Assembly: GCA_043228905.1 (NCBI GenBank)
Contig: JBHGNT010000008.1
Location: 14,508,001 to 14,572,000, forward strand
Direction of reading: 5' to 3'
DNA: 64,000 bases
From: Azolla caroliniana
Taxonomy: Eukaryota > Polypodiophyta
Below the pieces are notes generated by a model, which had not been told where the DNA came from, did not search any database, and was given only the letters and a program-made list of their open reading frames with translations. Both the position numbers and the translations under genes were made by a program. Of this stretch, positions 18,196-28,546 are shown piece after piece. Position 1 is the stretch's first letter. The number at the start of each line of letters is the position of its first letter.

Positions 18196-19875
18196 TCATG
18201 ACACCTCGGGAAGATCCAATATACACCATTGAGGGTGGTTGATGGTGTAGGCAAAGAAAGGTGTAACTTTGGTAGAAGAGTGGACCGTGTTGTTGTATGC
18301 AAACTCGGCAAGATGTAAAATATTACTCCAATCATCTTGTTGATAACTAATGAAACATCGAAGATATTGCTCGAGCGTTTGATTTGTGCGCTCTGTTTGT
18401 CCGTCAGTTTGTGGATGATAAGCCGAAGAGAGTTTGCAAGAGATTTTGAGGCCTGCCCATAGGTGCTTCCAAAAGTGTGAGATAAATTGAGGACCTCGAT
18501 CGCTAATAATATCATTCGGGAGACCATGATGGCGAAACACTTCACGCATAATGAGATCTGCAGTTTCTTCACTATTGATGGTCTTTACACATGGTACAAA
18601 ATGTGCCATCTTGGTGAACCGATCCACTACTGTTAAAATAGTAGCAAAGCCTTTGGAAGGTGGCAGATCCGTAATGAAATCCATAGAAATAGACTGCCAT
18701 GGCTTGTTGGGAGGGGGTAATGGTTGTAGTAAGCCATAAGGGTGATGCCGGGGTACTTTGGCGCGACAACAGGTGTCACAAGTGCGAACATAATCTTCGA
18801 CAAATTTTTGCAAGTGAGGCCACCAAAACGAACGTTTCACCAGCTCAATGGTCTTGGAAATACCAAAATGTCCAGCCATGGGGGCATCATGACAATGTTC
18901 CAACACTTGAAGTCGGGGTGATCCGTTGGGGACGTAAAGGAGATTCTTGTAGAAGAGTAAGCCATCTTGCCACTTGAAGTCCTGATAATGTTGAGATGAC
19001 CCTGGCAATGTGGAGCAAGATGGACAACTTGAACCACAGTGGGCTAAGACATCCTTAGCAAAATCATCTGAATGAAGTTGTTGCCGAATAGTGTCAAGAA
19101 GGGTAGAATCAAGTGGCGTGGCATAAATTGTTGTTACCTGTAGCTTTGATGGCCCGAGGAGAGTTTTCTTTTGATTGTCAAAGGCCGGATCTCCAGGTCG
19201 AAGTGCTAGATACGAACGTCGAGACATAGCATCTGCTTTCCCTTGTTGTTTTCCAGGGCGAAAAATGATCTTGAAATCGAAACGCATTAGAAATTGGGCC
19301 CACCAAGCTTGTCGTCTATTTAATACTCGAGCTGTTTGAAAATATGTGAGATTTTTGTGATCACTATAAATGATAATCTGATGAGGTGATCCTTCTAGAA
19401 AATGACGCCATTGCTCGAATGAGTCGACCACAGCTAGTAACTCCTTGTCATGAACCTCATAATTGATCTCCGAAACAGTAAACTTTCTCGAGTGAAACAC
19501 GACTGGATGTGTCTGGCTGTCCTCGCCTGGTTGTGATAGGATACTCCCCAATGCAGAGTCTGATGCATCCGCCTCAATAGTAAATGGCTTTTCAGGATCA
19601 ATATGTGCTAGGATGGGTGCTGATGTGAATGCCTCTTTCAGCTGCGTAAAAGCCTTGTTCGCTTCGATACTCCAAAAAAATGCTTGATTTTTCTTGGTGA
19701 GTTGAGTAAGGGGCAACACAATGCTTGAATAATTATGTATGAATTTACGATAGAAGTTCGCAAATCCGAGGAAACACTGGACATCCCGAACTGACCATGG
19801 GGGTTTCCATTCCAATATTATTTGGACTTTTGCTAGGTCCATGAAAACACCCTGGGATGAAATAGTGTATCCCAA
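18196..19875 (-). CDS. gypsy-3 RT thumb, RNase H and integrase
   Basis: A 559-codon open frame. Residues 1-70 are the RT thumb ([34 protein letters not shown]). Residues about 90-215 are RNase H (FTIEADASDSALGSIL, YEVHDKELLAVVDSFEQW, YSDHKNLTYFQTARVLNRRQ). From about 330 comes the integrase with HHCC (HCHDAPMAGHFGISKTIELV, TCDTCC). The D, D, E residues are in SMDFITDLP, ISDRGPQFISHFW and HPQTDGQTERTNQ. All catalytic residues are in place. Confidence 0.9.
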   Translation of the reverse strand: MGYTISSQGVFMDLAKVQIILEWKPPWSVRDVQCFLGFANFYRKFIHNYSSIVLPLTQLTKKNQAFFWSIEANKAFTQLKEAFTSAPILAHIDPEKPFTIEADASDSALGSILSQPGEDSQTHPVVFHSRKFTVSEINYEVHDKELLAVVDSFEQWRHFLEGSPHQIIIYSDHKNLTYFQTARVLNRRQAWWAQFLMRFDFKIIFRPGKQQGKADAMSRRSYLALRPGDPAFDNQKKTLLGPSKLQVTTIYATPLDSTLLDTIRQQLHSDDFAKDVLAHCGSSCPSCSTLPGSSQHYQDFKWQDGLLFYKNLLYVPNGSPRLQVLEHCHDAPMAGHFGISKTIELVKRSFWWPHLQKFVEDYVRTCDTCCRAKVPRHHPYGLLQPLPPPNKPWQSISMDFITDLPPSKGFATILTVVDRFTKMAHFVPCVKTINSEETADLIMREVFRHHGLPNDIISDRGPQFISHFWKHLWAGLKISCKLSSAYHPQTDGQTERTNQTLEQYLRCFISYQQDDWSNILHLAEFAYNNTVHSSTKVTPFFAYTINHPQWCILDLPEVS

Positions 19876-19901
19876 AAATTCGACTTGTTTGCAATCAAAA
19901 A

Positions 19902-21203
19902 TTAATTTCTCAAGTTTGGCATAAAGACCATACTTCTTAGGTGTTCAAGTACTTGCCGCACATGTATATCATGCTCCCCCTGTGTTTTAGAGTAAATCAA
20001 TAGATCATCTAGGTAGATGATTAGAAAAATATTCAAGAAATCCCGGAAGATGTCATTTGCCATATGTTGGAATACTACAGGTGCATTTGTGAGCCCGAAA
20101 GGCATGACTGTATACTCGAAATGACCATACCGAGTACGAAATGCTGTTTTCCACTCATCTCCCGGCCGAATTCGAACAAGATTATATGCACCCCTTAGAT
20201 CAATTTTGGTAAAATGCTTTGCCCCACCAATGCATTCTAAGAGATTGGAGATTAAAGGTAAAGCATACATATTCCTTATGGTGACTTTATTTAAACCTCG
20301 ATAGTCCATGACCAAACAAAGGGAGTCATCCTTTTTCTTCACAAAAAAGGTAGGAGCACCAGCTGGAGACTTTGAATGTCGAATAAACCCATGTGCAAGA
20401 TTTTCCTCGATGTATTCTCGAAGAACCTCAAGCTTAGTGGGTGATAAATTGTAAATCAGACCCCACGGTGGCTCTTTTCCTAGTTGGAGATCAATAGGAC
20501 AGTCGTACGATCGATGCTTTGGAAGAACACTAGCTTTGACTTTGTTGAAAACATCAACATAGTCTTGATATTTTTTGGGAATTTGGATGTCTGAATTCCC
20601 TTGAGTGACACTAGAAGGTGTCACTGACACTGCAAATAAGAAAAGGTCCTCCTTGCCTCCCACTTGGCGCAATTGTTGCAATGTGATGGCTGAAATTTGA
20701 TGAGAAGGATATGGTGCATCGGTAGAACTATATACTTTAGGAGGATAATCCCGAGTTCGATCCTTGACAATGATATTTTCTGCTAAAGGGCACCTAATTT
20801 CTCGCTTCCTCCAATCGATTCTAGGGTTATGTAGCTCGAACCATGGCAAATCGAGGACAATTGGATGCTCAGGACTACAGATTATGTTAAAGGAAACTAC
20901 ACATCCTAAATCACCCAAGAGTATGTGTATTGGCTCAGACTCTTCAAATATCTTCCCAGAAGCTATGGGGCGTCCATCAATCACTACTACGGAAACTGGA
21001 CAAGGAAGTGTATGCAAGGATATTTGGTGTTTTTGGGTAAAATCTTTATCCATGAAACAAGAATTGGCTCCAGTATCTAAGAGGGCTTGGACTTGAAGTT
21101 GACAACTAAGTGTCCTAACTTGTACTAGGGTTGAGAAGACTCTACTAACATGCTTGGAAGAAATGGAACCCACACTAGGTTGTACATATCTAGGGTTGTC
21201 CAA
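19902..21203 (-). CDS. gypsy-3 protease and reverse transcriptase
   Basis: 433 codons. The protease has LLDTGANSCFMDKDF near residues 41-54 and EHPIVLDLPWFELHNPRIDW near 113-132. The RT begins near 210 ([20 protein letters not shown]) and has the substrate-side motif SPAGAPTFFVKKKD and [50 protein letters not shown] and the catalytic [14 protein letters not shown] follow. YRGLN and LDLRGAYN-type motifs are typical of the fungal/sushi/Tcn1 side of chromoviruses (established motif knowledge). A frameshift near 19895 separates it from the next frame. Confidence 0.92.
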   Translation of the reverse strand: MDNPRYVQPSVGSISSKHVSRVFSTLVQVRTLSCQLQVQALLDTGANSCFMDKDFTQKHQISLHTLPCPVSVVVIDGRPIASGKIFEESEPIHILLGDLGCVVSFNIICSPEHPIVLDLPWFELHNPRIDWRKREIRCPLAENIIVKDRTRDYPPKVYSSTDAPYPSHQISAITLQQLRQVGGKEDLFLFAVSVTPSSVTQGNSDIQIPKKYQDYVDVFNKVKASVLPKHRSYDCPIDLQLGKEPPWGLIYNLSPTKLEVLREYIEENLAHGFIRHSKSPAGAPTFFVKKKDDSLCLVMDYRGLNKVTIRNMYALPLISNLLECIGGAKHFTKIDLRGAYNLVRIRPGDEWKTAFRTRYGHFEYTVMPFGLTNAPVVFQHMANDIFRDFLNIFLIIYLDDLLIYSKTQGEHDIHVRQVLEHLRSMVFMPNLRN

Positions 21204-21229
21204 CCAAATGGCTCCTATTTTGGCCGGAC

Positions 21230-21571
21230 TTATTCGTTTGACTCCTCTTCTAATTGGCTTAGGACTTCAAATTTATTGGACAAGGGTGGATTATTCATAA
21301 TATTAGATTCACTAACTGCTTCTAAAATGTTGGACTCATTTTTATTGTCATAGTGAATTTGATTTACCTGACGTCTCGGCCTACGGGAGCAATGAATAGC
21401 TATATGTCCTGGACCTCCGCAATATAAGCACAGATGGTTTGCTCGAAGACATTGCTTCTCTTCGTCTGACAACAATCCTCGTCGTTGAGTCATATCGATC
21501 TCCATGGGTGCAAGACTATCCATTGGGACTGGACTACGTGTTTGCCTTGGAGTTGGAGCAGGGCTATACAT
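21230..21571 (-). CDS. gypsy-3 gag C-terminus with zinc knuckle
   Basis: Contains the nucleocapsid knuckle CLYCGGPGHIAIHC (CX2CX4HX4C) after a proline-rich stretch and MEIDMTQRRGLLSDEEKQ. The knuckle binds the element's RNA during packaging. Confidence 0.85.
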   Translation of the reverse strand: MYSPAPTPRQTRSPVPMDSLAPMEIDMTQRRGLLSDEEKQCLRANHLCLYCGGPGHIAIHCSRRPRRQVNQIHYDNKNESNILEAVSESNIMNNPPLSNKFEVLSQLEEESNE

Positions 21572-22394
21572 TTGCCTTGGGGAATGATTGCGCCGTTACT
21601 GATGCATAAGTTGGTGCGAATCTTGATCTTGTTATTTGTTGTTGTCGCTCACATCGATGCTCAAAAAGGCGATTATCACACTGTATTGCTCGACAAATAG
21701 CTTCTATAAGTGACCTTGGATCCTCGGGGAAGGTAAGAAGTAAGTCTTTGACATCACTACGAAGGCCTGAACGGAATTTCTCCATTAGGGCTTGTTCATC
21801 CCAAGGAATATCGCTTGCGATGAGACAGAAATTGGCAACATATGTCGAAGCTGGTTGATCACCTTCACGAAGTGTACGAATCTTGTTGATAGTTGTTCTC
21901 ACCCCATCAGTATCTCCAAAACAAGCCTTAAATTCCTTGATAAATTCCTCGAAATTATTCAGTAGAGGAGAATTGGTCTCTAGCAATGGAGCAAACCACG
22001 ACAACGCTATGCCAGTCAATAAGGTGCCCACTAGCCCGACTCGTGATGCATCTGTTGGATAACATGCAGGATGCATTTGAATCACCAACCGTACTCTATT
22101 CAAAAAACCTTAGAAATGCGCCCTTGACCCATCAAATTTAGCTGGGAGGCTAATTTTGGGCTCCTTGATAAGTCCCTGACCTTCAACCCTTTGTTGTTGT
22201 AACACTACGATTGTCGACTCTAACTGTTGCACTCGTCGCGTGAACTCCTCTTGTTGTTGTTGCTTCTCTATAGTAACCTTTTGTAGATCTCCAAGTAGAC
22301 GTTGATTCTCTACTTCAAGAGATGCGAACTTGGATTTAAGGTTCTCCATTTCTGCAACAAGGGTGAGATATTCTTCTGAGTTAATGGCAATCAT
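21564..22394 (-). CDS. gypsy-3 gag, coiled coil and capsid
   Basis: Two adjoining frames (22110-22394 and 21564-22103) form gag. It starts MIAINSEEYLTLVAEMENLK with an N-terminal coiled coil (VEMENLKSKFASLEVENQRL type heptads). After a stop near 22107 comes the capsid (RLVIQMHPACYPTDASRVGL, TLREGDQPASTYVANF, PWDEQALMEKFRSGL). The same layout recurs in gypsy-2 and gypsy-4. Confidence 0.85.
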
Positions 22395-22427
22395 GGTTTC
22401 AAGATGGTTACAAAGGAGGATAAGAGA

Positions 22428-22480
<53 letters not shown>

Positions 22481-22485
<5 letters not shown>

Positions 22486-22492
22486 GAATCAA
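22481..22492 (-). promoter_or_regulatory. gypsy-3 self-complementary primer binding site
   Basis: The minus strand reads TTGATTCGAATT, two bases inside the 5' LTR. The left LTR predicts an RNA start AATTCGAATCAA about 32 nt after TATAAATA, an exact 12-nt complement. The right LTR has one change (AATTTGAATCAA). Confidence 0.75.
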
Positions 22493-22494
22493 AC

Positions 22495-22937
22495 TGTCAG
22501 AACCAAGGATAAGAGATAGAGTGATGGAAGAAGGATATTAGAGAACACGAGAAGAAAGGAACCAAATACTAAGAGAAGAATGGATGTATAAGATAGAGAA
22601 AGAAAGAGAATGGATACAAGATATGTAATGAGAGCTAAAGACTGGTGTTGATTCAAATTGATTTGAGAATACATGTATGCCCTTATTTATAGGTTCCTAT
22701 AGAATAGCTTAGAGATTTCTAGAATGTTCTAGAATGTTCTAGACCTAGAATGCTCTAGGACATTCTAGAACATTCTAGAATAATCTAGAGTTTTTACAAT
22801 AATCAATGTAATACAAGAAGTAGCTTTTATATTTCATATAACAATAAGCTATCTTAATGGTTGAGGTTTTCAAGTATGGATTACAAGGTTCGAGGTTCAA
22901 GTCCGGGTGACGCCATAATGGTCATGTGTTCATGATA
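22495..22937 (-). repeat. gypsy-3 5' LTR (right copy)
   Basis: 443 bp. It matches the left LTR closely, with a 15-base stretch near 22514-22528 that the left copy lacks. Heat-shock-like arrays lie at 22715-22790 and the TATA at about 22680-22693 (minus strand). A GA microsatellite (22434-22480) lies just inside, in the 5' leader. Confidence 0.9.
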
Positions 22938-23756
22938 GATCCATGGAGATGCCTTTTGAGGAGATGACATAGCCTAGAAATTCCACTTGCTTGTAGTCAA
23001 AGCTACATTTCTCTAGTTTGGCATAAAGACCATGCTCTTGGAGTCGTTTTAGTACTAATAGTACATGAGAATCATGCTCTTCCTAGGTCTTTGAATAAAT
23101 CAATAGATCATCTAGATAGATGATCAAACAGATATCCAAGAGGTCTTTGAATATATGATTTGCCATGTGTTGGAAGACTACGGGTGCATTGGTTAGACCA
23201 AACGGCATAACGGTATACTCGAAATACCCATATCGGGTGCAAAAAGAGGTCTTCCATTTGTCTCCCGGTCGGATCCGCACAAGGTTATATGCTCCTCTTA
23301 AGTCGATTTTTGTAAAAAACTTGGCACCATTTACACGTTCTAAAAGACTTGATATAAGGGGAAGTGCATACCTATTCCTGATGGTTACCTTATTCAAGCC
23401 GCGGTAATCAACGATGAGACAAAGGGGTCCATCTTTCTTTTTGACAAAGAAAATGGGTGCACCGGCTGGAGATTTCGAATGACGAATAAACCTGTTTGCC
23501 AAATTCTCCTCTATGTAGGCTCGAAGGACCTCCAACTCGGTTGGTGACAAGTTGTAAATCGGTCCCCACGGTGGCTCTTTTCCTGGTTGTAAATCGATGG
23601 GACAATCATAGGGACGGCGATGAGGAAGAGTACCGTCTTTTACCTTGTCAAATACATCGGCATAAGGATGATACTTCGTGGGAAGTTGAACTAAGGATTC
23701 CTCTTTAATAGTGCTAGAAGGATGTACTGATATTGCAAATAGAAACATTGACTGTT
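22938..23756 (-). CDS. gypsy-2 reverse transcriptase
   Basis: The open frame 23083-23748 reads [94 protein letters not shown] and [14 protein letters not shown], so the catalytic YLDD is intact. The thumb ([12 protein letters not shown]) follows at 22943-23080 after a stop and is cut by gypsy-3. Confidence 0.9.
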
Positions 23757-24660
23757 TGCGTCCTTCTTTGCATAATTGATGGAGCGAAATGGTCGAAACT
23801 TGATGAGTAGATTCTCGAGGTTGTCGATACTAGAGTTCTCTTGTTCTCCAATCTATGTCTGGATTATGTAATTAAAACCAAGGTAATCCTAGGACAATGG
23901 GATGCTTCGGACTACTAATTATATTAAATGATACCACACACACAAAGCTATCTAGGACAACCTGAATGGGTTCTGACTCTTCTACGATATTCCCAGAAGC
24001 AATGGGACGACCATCAATGACTACTATAGATGCCGGGCAAGGAAGTTTCCTTAAGGATATCTGAGAAGCTTGGGCAAAATCGCGATCCATGAAACAGGAA
24101 TTGGCTCCGGAATCTAAAAGTGCTAAGATGTGTATTGGAGGGGTACTTTTAGTACTAACCATGACTTGGGCTAAGAACACATTGCTAACTTGCTTAGAGG
24201 GAATGGAACCACTAATGGGGTGCACAGATCTAGGGTTGTCCAACCAAACGACTCCTATTTTGGCTGGACTTAGTCGTTTAACTCTTCCTCTAATTGACTA
24301 AGGATTTCCAATTTGTTTGAGATACTTGGGCTATCAGTACTATTAATACTATCAGACACTCCTAAGGGAATTGACTCGGGTTTAGTACATGCTATGATTT
24401 GATTTACATGTCTTCTTGGCCTATGGGGACAGTTGATTGCAATATGCCCTGGTCCACCGCAATAAAGACATAATCGATTTGCACGTCGTCCTTGCTTTTC
24501 TTCTTCCGATAATGGGCCACGTTGACACATGGTGTCTATTTCCATCGGTGTCGGAGTATTTGCCTGAGATACATCTCGTGCAAACGGTTTTGTTGTGACT
24601 GAGGCATATGTGGGCTTTGGCCTAGTTCGTGGTATTTGTAATTGTCGTTCCGAACGTCGT
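23757..24660 (-). pseudogene. gypsy-2 protease and gag zinc knuckle
   Basis: The protease frame (23872-24243) has ALLDSGANSCFMDRDFAQ with its catalytic Asp and ends HPIVLGLPWF. A stop separates it from RT. Upstream, 24270-24545 carries the knuckle CLYCGGPGHIAINC. Order and motifs match gypsy-3. Confidence 0.82.
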
Positions 24661-25144
24661 TTAAAAAGGCGGTTGTCACATCGAACCGCTCAACTGATTG
24701 CCTCTGTGAAAGATTTTGGTTCTTCGGGGAAGTTTAAAAGTAAATCTTTGACATCGTTTTGCAGACCATAGCGAACTTGCTCCATTAGTGCTTGATCATC
24801 TCAGGGGATATCTGAGGCGAGTTGACGAAAATCCGCCACATAAGCAGAGGCTGGAGGATCGCCTTGACGCAATCGTTGGATCTTGTTGATCGTTGTCCTG
24901 ATGTTGTCGGTATCTCCAAAGCAGGCTTTAAAATCGCTAATAAAGTCTTCAAAGTTATTAAGCAAGGGATATTGTTTTTCTAATAGCGGAGTGAACCATG
25001 CCAAGGCTGAGCTGCTGAGTAACGTGCCTATTAAGCCTACTCGGGATGCATTAGTGGGGTATCGGGAAGGATGCATCTGAATGACTAAATGTACATGATT
25101 AAGGAATCCTCTGAATTGTGATCGTGTTCCATCGAATTTCACAG
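24661..25144 (-). pseudogene. gypsy-2 gag capsid, cut by copia-B
   Basis: Capsid residues VKFDGTRSQFRGFLNHVHLV, YPTNASRVGLIGTLL and RQGDPPASAYVADFRQLASD are visible. Stops occur near 24800 and 24690. Copia-B inserted just ahead of VKFDGTR; the N-terminal part is at 31368-31625. Confidence 0.8.
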
Positions 25145-25445
25145 TGTAACGGATTGGGAGGCAAGAGTGATTGCAATGCAATGGAAGAAGATTGAGAGAG
25201 TGTGTGTGAGAGGCAACAGAGGGAGAGAGAGAGAGAGAGAGCTCTTAAGGTAGAGATAGAAAACTATATATTAACCAAAAATACATCAAACATAAAACAT
25301 CCAATTGTAGCTAAGTTAAAACGCGTTGGTTTATATATCAACTAAGCTAGGGCAAATGCCCTTTCTACTATTTACAAAACTAGCCCAACATGTCCATGAG
25401 CTAGTGTGAAACCTATCTATGGGAAGTTGAGTTCGACTCTCAACA
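25145..25445 (-). repeat. copia-B 3' LTR (left copy)
   Basis: 301 bp. On the minus strand it begins TGTTGAG and forms a terminal GTTGAG...CTCAAC hairpin. It differs from the right copy by about 15 positions counted by eye. The GA microsatellite near 25220-25240 is shared. Confidence 0.9.
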
Positions 25446-26129
25446 TGCACCTTCAAACACAACTTCTATCTGTCGAGAAGGTTGTTCGGTTCGTACTTCG
25501 ACTCGTCTAGTCGGCTGTGTTGCGTACTCGCGTACTTGATCAATTGTGTATGTGTTGTGTATCGTTGCGTAATTTTTCCATGTCGCCTTCCATGTTGCCT
25601 GTTCCTGTACTCCCCCTCAAGTTCGGCAATGTAGATATCGTGAGACTAAGGTTCGATGCAAATTGCCCGAGCTTGTCGACTCCTAAGGCCTTCGTAAATA
25701 TATCAACAACTTGGAGGTGCGTACTAGTATGTTGGAGATCGATCTTGCCGGCCTGTACGCGCTCACAGATGAAGTGGTAATGCACTTCGATATGTTTAGT
25801 CCGCGCATGGAATATGGGGTTTTGCGCTAGGTAGATACTGCTCATGTTGTTGTAGTAGAGACGAATTGGATCCTTGATGGGAATGCCCAGATCCTTTAGT
25901 ATGCGTTTAAGCCATACGGCTTCACATGCGGCGATTGTTGCGCCCCTATATTCGGCTTCCGTGCTCGACAGTGCGAATGTCGGTTGTTTCTTGCTGCTCC
26001 AAGAGATTGCTCCGTTGCTGAGGGAGAAGACAAATCTGGAGGTGGATCGTCTATCCGCTTTATAGCCTGCCCAATCCGCGTCGGTGTACCCTTCAAGTCG
26101 AATAGTCGTGTTCGACTTATACAAGATGT
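25446..26129 (-). CDS. copia-B RNase H
   Basis: The open frame 25540-26124 reads LEGYTDADWAGYKADRRSTS, LSSTEAEYRGATIAACEAVW, LYYNNMSSIYL (catalytic-region Asp-Asn changed), KHIEVHYHFICERVQAG and VDIFTKALG. It ends PNLRG, coded by TTGAGGGGGAG. About 150 bp of extra sequence lie between this tract and the 3' LTR. Confidence 0.85.
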
Positions 26130-27297
26130 CGTTGTCGTGAAGATTTTCGGCAATAGTGTGAAAATCCCATAAAACGTACGAAATCGAGTATGAATCACAT
26201 AATATAATAATTGTGAAGATAACATTTTAAATAAATTTAATATCTAAGTACAAAATGATGGAGGTTTCGAATGCACTTTATTACATGAGAAACAGACAAC
26301 TAAATGTCAAGATATGAGGGTATAAAGTTTGTGAAAGGAAAAGAGAAAATTGTGAGATATCCCACATAGGCACGACAAATACGGCTCTCATCATATATAA
26401 GGTAGAGCAAAAGATATTATCTTTGTGTCTATGTGTGGAGCATAGAGAGTTCAAGGTAACTTGAACTAAGAGTGGAGTTGGGCTAGCTACTTGTAAAGGG
26501 TTTTGGCCAACCAAAACCGGACCAGTGATGGAGCCGGTGATCCGGCGACATCCGACGGCAATCCGGCATCCGGCGAGGCACCGGTAACTGACGACAACCG
26601 GCGACGACATCCGACGGCAACACCGGTATCCGGTGCCGGTGAGACGACGGCATCCGGCGAGGCACTGGTAACCGACGGCATCCGGCGGCGGCACCGGTAT
26701 CCGGTAACCGACGGCATCCGACGGCGGCTAGATAAATAAATATATATACATATATACTTTTACAAGGAGGCCAAGTAAGGATTCGAACCTTGCACCTCCA
26801 AGCTAGGAGTCAATTGGCTTACCATTAAGCCATGTCATTTAGTTGAATTTATATTTCTATTATTGTACTTTTACATGTAAATTCTCATACATGAAAGCTA
26901 AAATGAGTGACATGGTTATCATGCACCACATGTAATACATAAGCGCCAAATGGCAAACATGCAATTTATGCATGTCTTGTACCCTCACATGCATCATATG
27001 CATGAGAGCATCTATAAAAGAAGGAAGGGGGAGGAGAAAAAAACGTTTTTTTGTTAGGAAATTAAGAGGAAGAAATTCGTTATCAAATTGATCGTGTAAC
27101 TTGTTTCTTAAATCTAAAGTTAAAAGTTCAATCAATCTCTCTCAATCGTGTAATCTCAACTTCTCTCTTTCCCAATCTATCTTAAGTACTTTCTCACTAA
27201 AGCTTGCGCCAAAGCTTGTAGCGACTTTGAATCCTTCCGGTCCAGAACCCCGACGGTTCCGCCTCACGATCCGCGCGTAGTGACAGATCTTTACGAC
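26130..27297. repeat. LTR-like insert with CCGG minisatellite, inside copia-B
   Basis: Separates copia-B codons for AYG and ILYKSN. Ends are TGTCGTGAAGAT and ATCTTTACGACA (near-perfect inversion, TG...CA). A target duplication is not clear. It contains a CCGG-rich GC island (26518-26730) and a tRNA-like stretch on the minus strand (26770-26835; A-box TGGCTTAATGG, B-box GGTTCGAATCC). TATATAAGG (about 26393) and CTATAAAAG (about 27010) are present. No gene. It looks like a solo LTR related to the insert at 8868-12332. Confidence 0.6.
26518..26730. repeat. CCGG/CATCCGGCG minisatellite
   Basis: A GC-rich array of CATCCGACGGCA, GGTAACCGACGG and CACCGGTATCCGG blocks in AT-rich surroundings. Similar in style to the array at 9650-9920 in the other TGTCGTG-ended insert. 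Confidence 0.75.
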
Positions 27298-28546
27298 ACC
27301 ATAAGCCATTGTCGTACTGACATACCGTAGTATCCTCTTAGCACAATCAAGATGAAGGGTTCGCGGATTCTGCATGAATTGGCTAAGTAGGCCGACCAAA
27401 TAACTGAGGTCGGGTCGCATAATGGTTAGATAGATCAAACTACCGATCAGTTGTTGATAATGAGTATGGCTCGCTCTCAGCGGTTCAGGAATTGACATCA
27501 ATCTTTAGGTTACGATCGAGAGGGGTACACATAGGCTTGCACTCAGTCATTCCAAACTTGTAGAGTAAGTTGAGGACATAGTGCCGTTGTGAGATCATTA
27601 TCCCGACTTGTGTCCAAATTACTTCAAGGCCTCAGAAGTAATGGAGTTCGTGTAGGTCTTTCATTTCGAATCTGCTGGAGAGAACTGTTTTGACTTTGTT
27701 GATCTCGGCGAGACCCTTTCCTCTGATGACCAAGTCATCCACATATAGGATGATGATGATCGGGCTATTTGACTCATTTTGGATTTATAGAGAAGTATCA
27801 GATTTTGACATCCGAAATCCGACTTGCTGAAGATACTGCGTGATCTTTGAATGCCAAGCACGTAGTGCTTGTTTGAGGCCATAGAGTGTCTTCTTGAGTC
27901 GGCATACGGCGTGTGGATGTTTACGCGATTCGAATCCGGGTGGTTGTATCATGTACATCTCTTCTTCTAACTCTCCTTGGAGGAAGGCATTTTTCACGTC
28001 CATCTGGTGGAGGTGCCATCCCTTTGCTGCGGCGAGTGCAATTATTGTCCGTACAGTTGTCATCTTTGCCACCGTGGCAAAGGTTTCTTCATAGTCTATG
28101 CCATGCGTTTGTGCGTAGCCTTTTGCAATGAGCCGTGCTTTGAAGCGGTTTACGGATCTGTTGACATTGTATTTTACTTTGTATATCCATATGCAACCAA
28201 TCGCTTTCTTGTTCGGGGGGAGAGGAATGAGATCCCATGTCTCGTTTTTGCATAAAGCTTCCATCTCCTCGTTCATCCCATCGACCCATCGCGGATCCTT
28301 TGCGGTTTCGGAAAGCATTTCCGGTTCCCGTACTGAAGCTACTTTCATCATAAAAGCGTAGTGATACGCCATGTACTCGTCGTAGCCATAGCGGTTTACA
28401 GGGTTCTTTTCATGTGTGGATTGACATAGCTCTCGATCTGTGGGGAGTATGGCTTTCTTCGCTCCATGTATGTGGATGTCGAGATCTTCAAGTTCATTGT
28501 CAAAAGAGTGAAGCATCTCGCCTTCCCTTTGTCTAGCTTCGGACAT
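27298..28546 (-). pseudogene. copia-B reverse transcriptase
   Basis: The frame 27785-28546 gives YDEYMAYHYAFMMKVASVRE, WDLIPLPPNKKAIGCIWIYK, RLIAKGYAQTHGIDYEETF, VKNAFLQGELEEEMYM and LKKTLYGLKQALRAWH. After a frameshift the part 27661-27780 holds the YVDDLVI-type region (minus of ATCATCCACATATAGGATG) and the thumb. IGSLIYLTIMRPDLSYLVGL lies at about 27380-27440. Frameshifts and stops separate the pieces. Confidence 0.82.

Larger units (their letters stand above)
17162..22937 (-). mobile_element. gypsy-3, nearly intact Ty3/gypsy chromovirus
   Basis: Bounded by LTRs of 429 and 443 bp and flanked by GATCC (17157-17161 and 22938-22942). All domains are present in the order gag, knuckle, protease, RT, RNase H, integrase, chromodomain, reading leftward. 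The frame is interrupted only a few times. It is inserted in the RT thumb of gypsy-2. Terminal CA has mutated to AA (left) and TA (right). Confidence 0.92.

Noticed and set aside
22434-22480. GA runs as regulatory GAGA elements
   Set aside because: Pure dinucleotide microsatellites occur in many elements here. Nothing distinguishes them from slippage products.
26770-26835. A tRNA gene on the minus strand
   Set aside because: The A and B boxes and D- and T-arm pairs are good, but the acceptor and anticodon stems do not pair. It sits inside an LTR-like insert.
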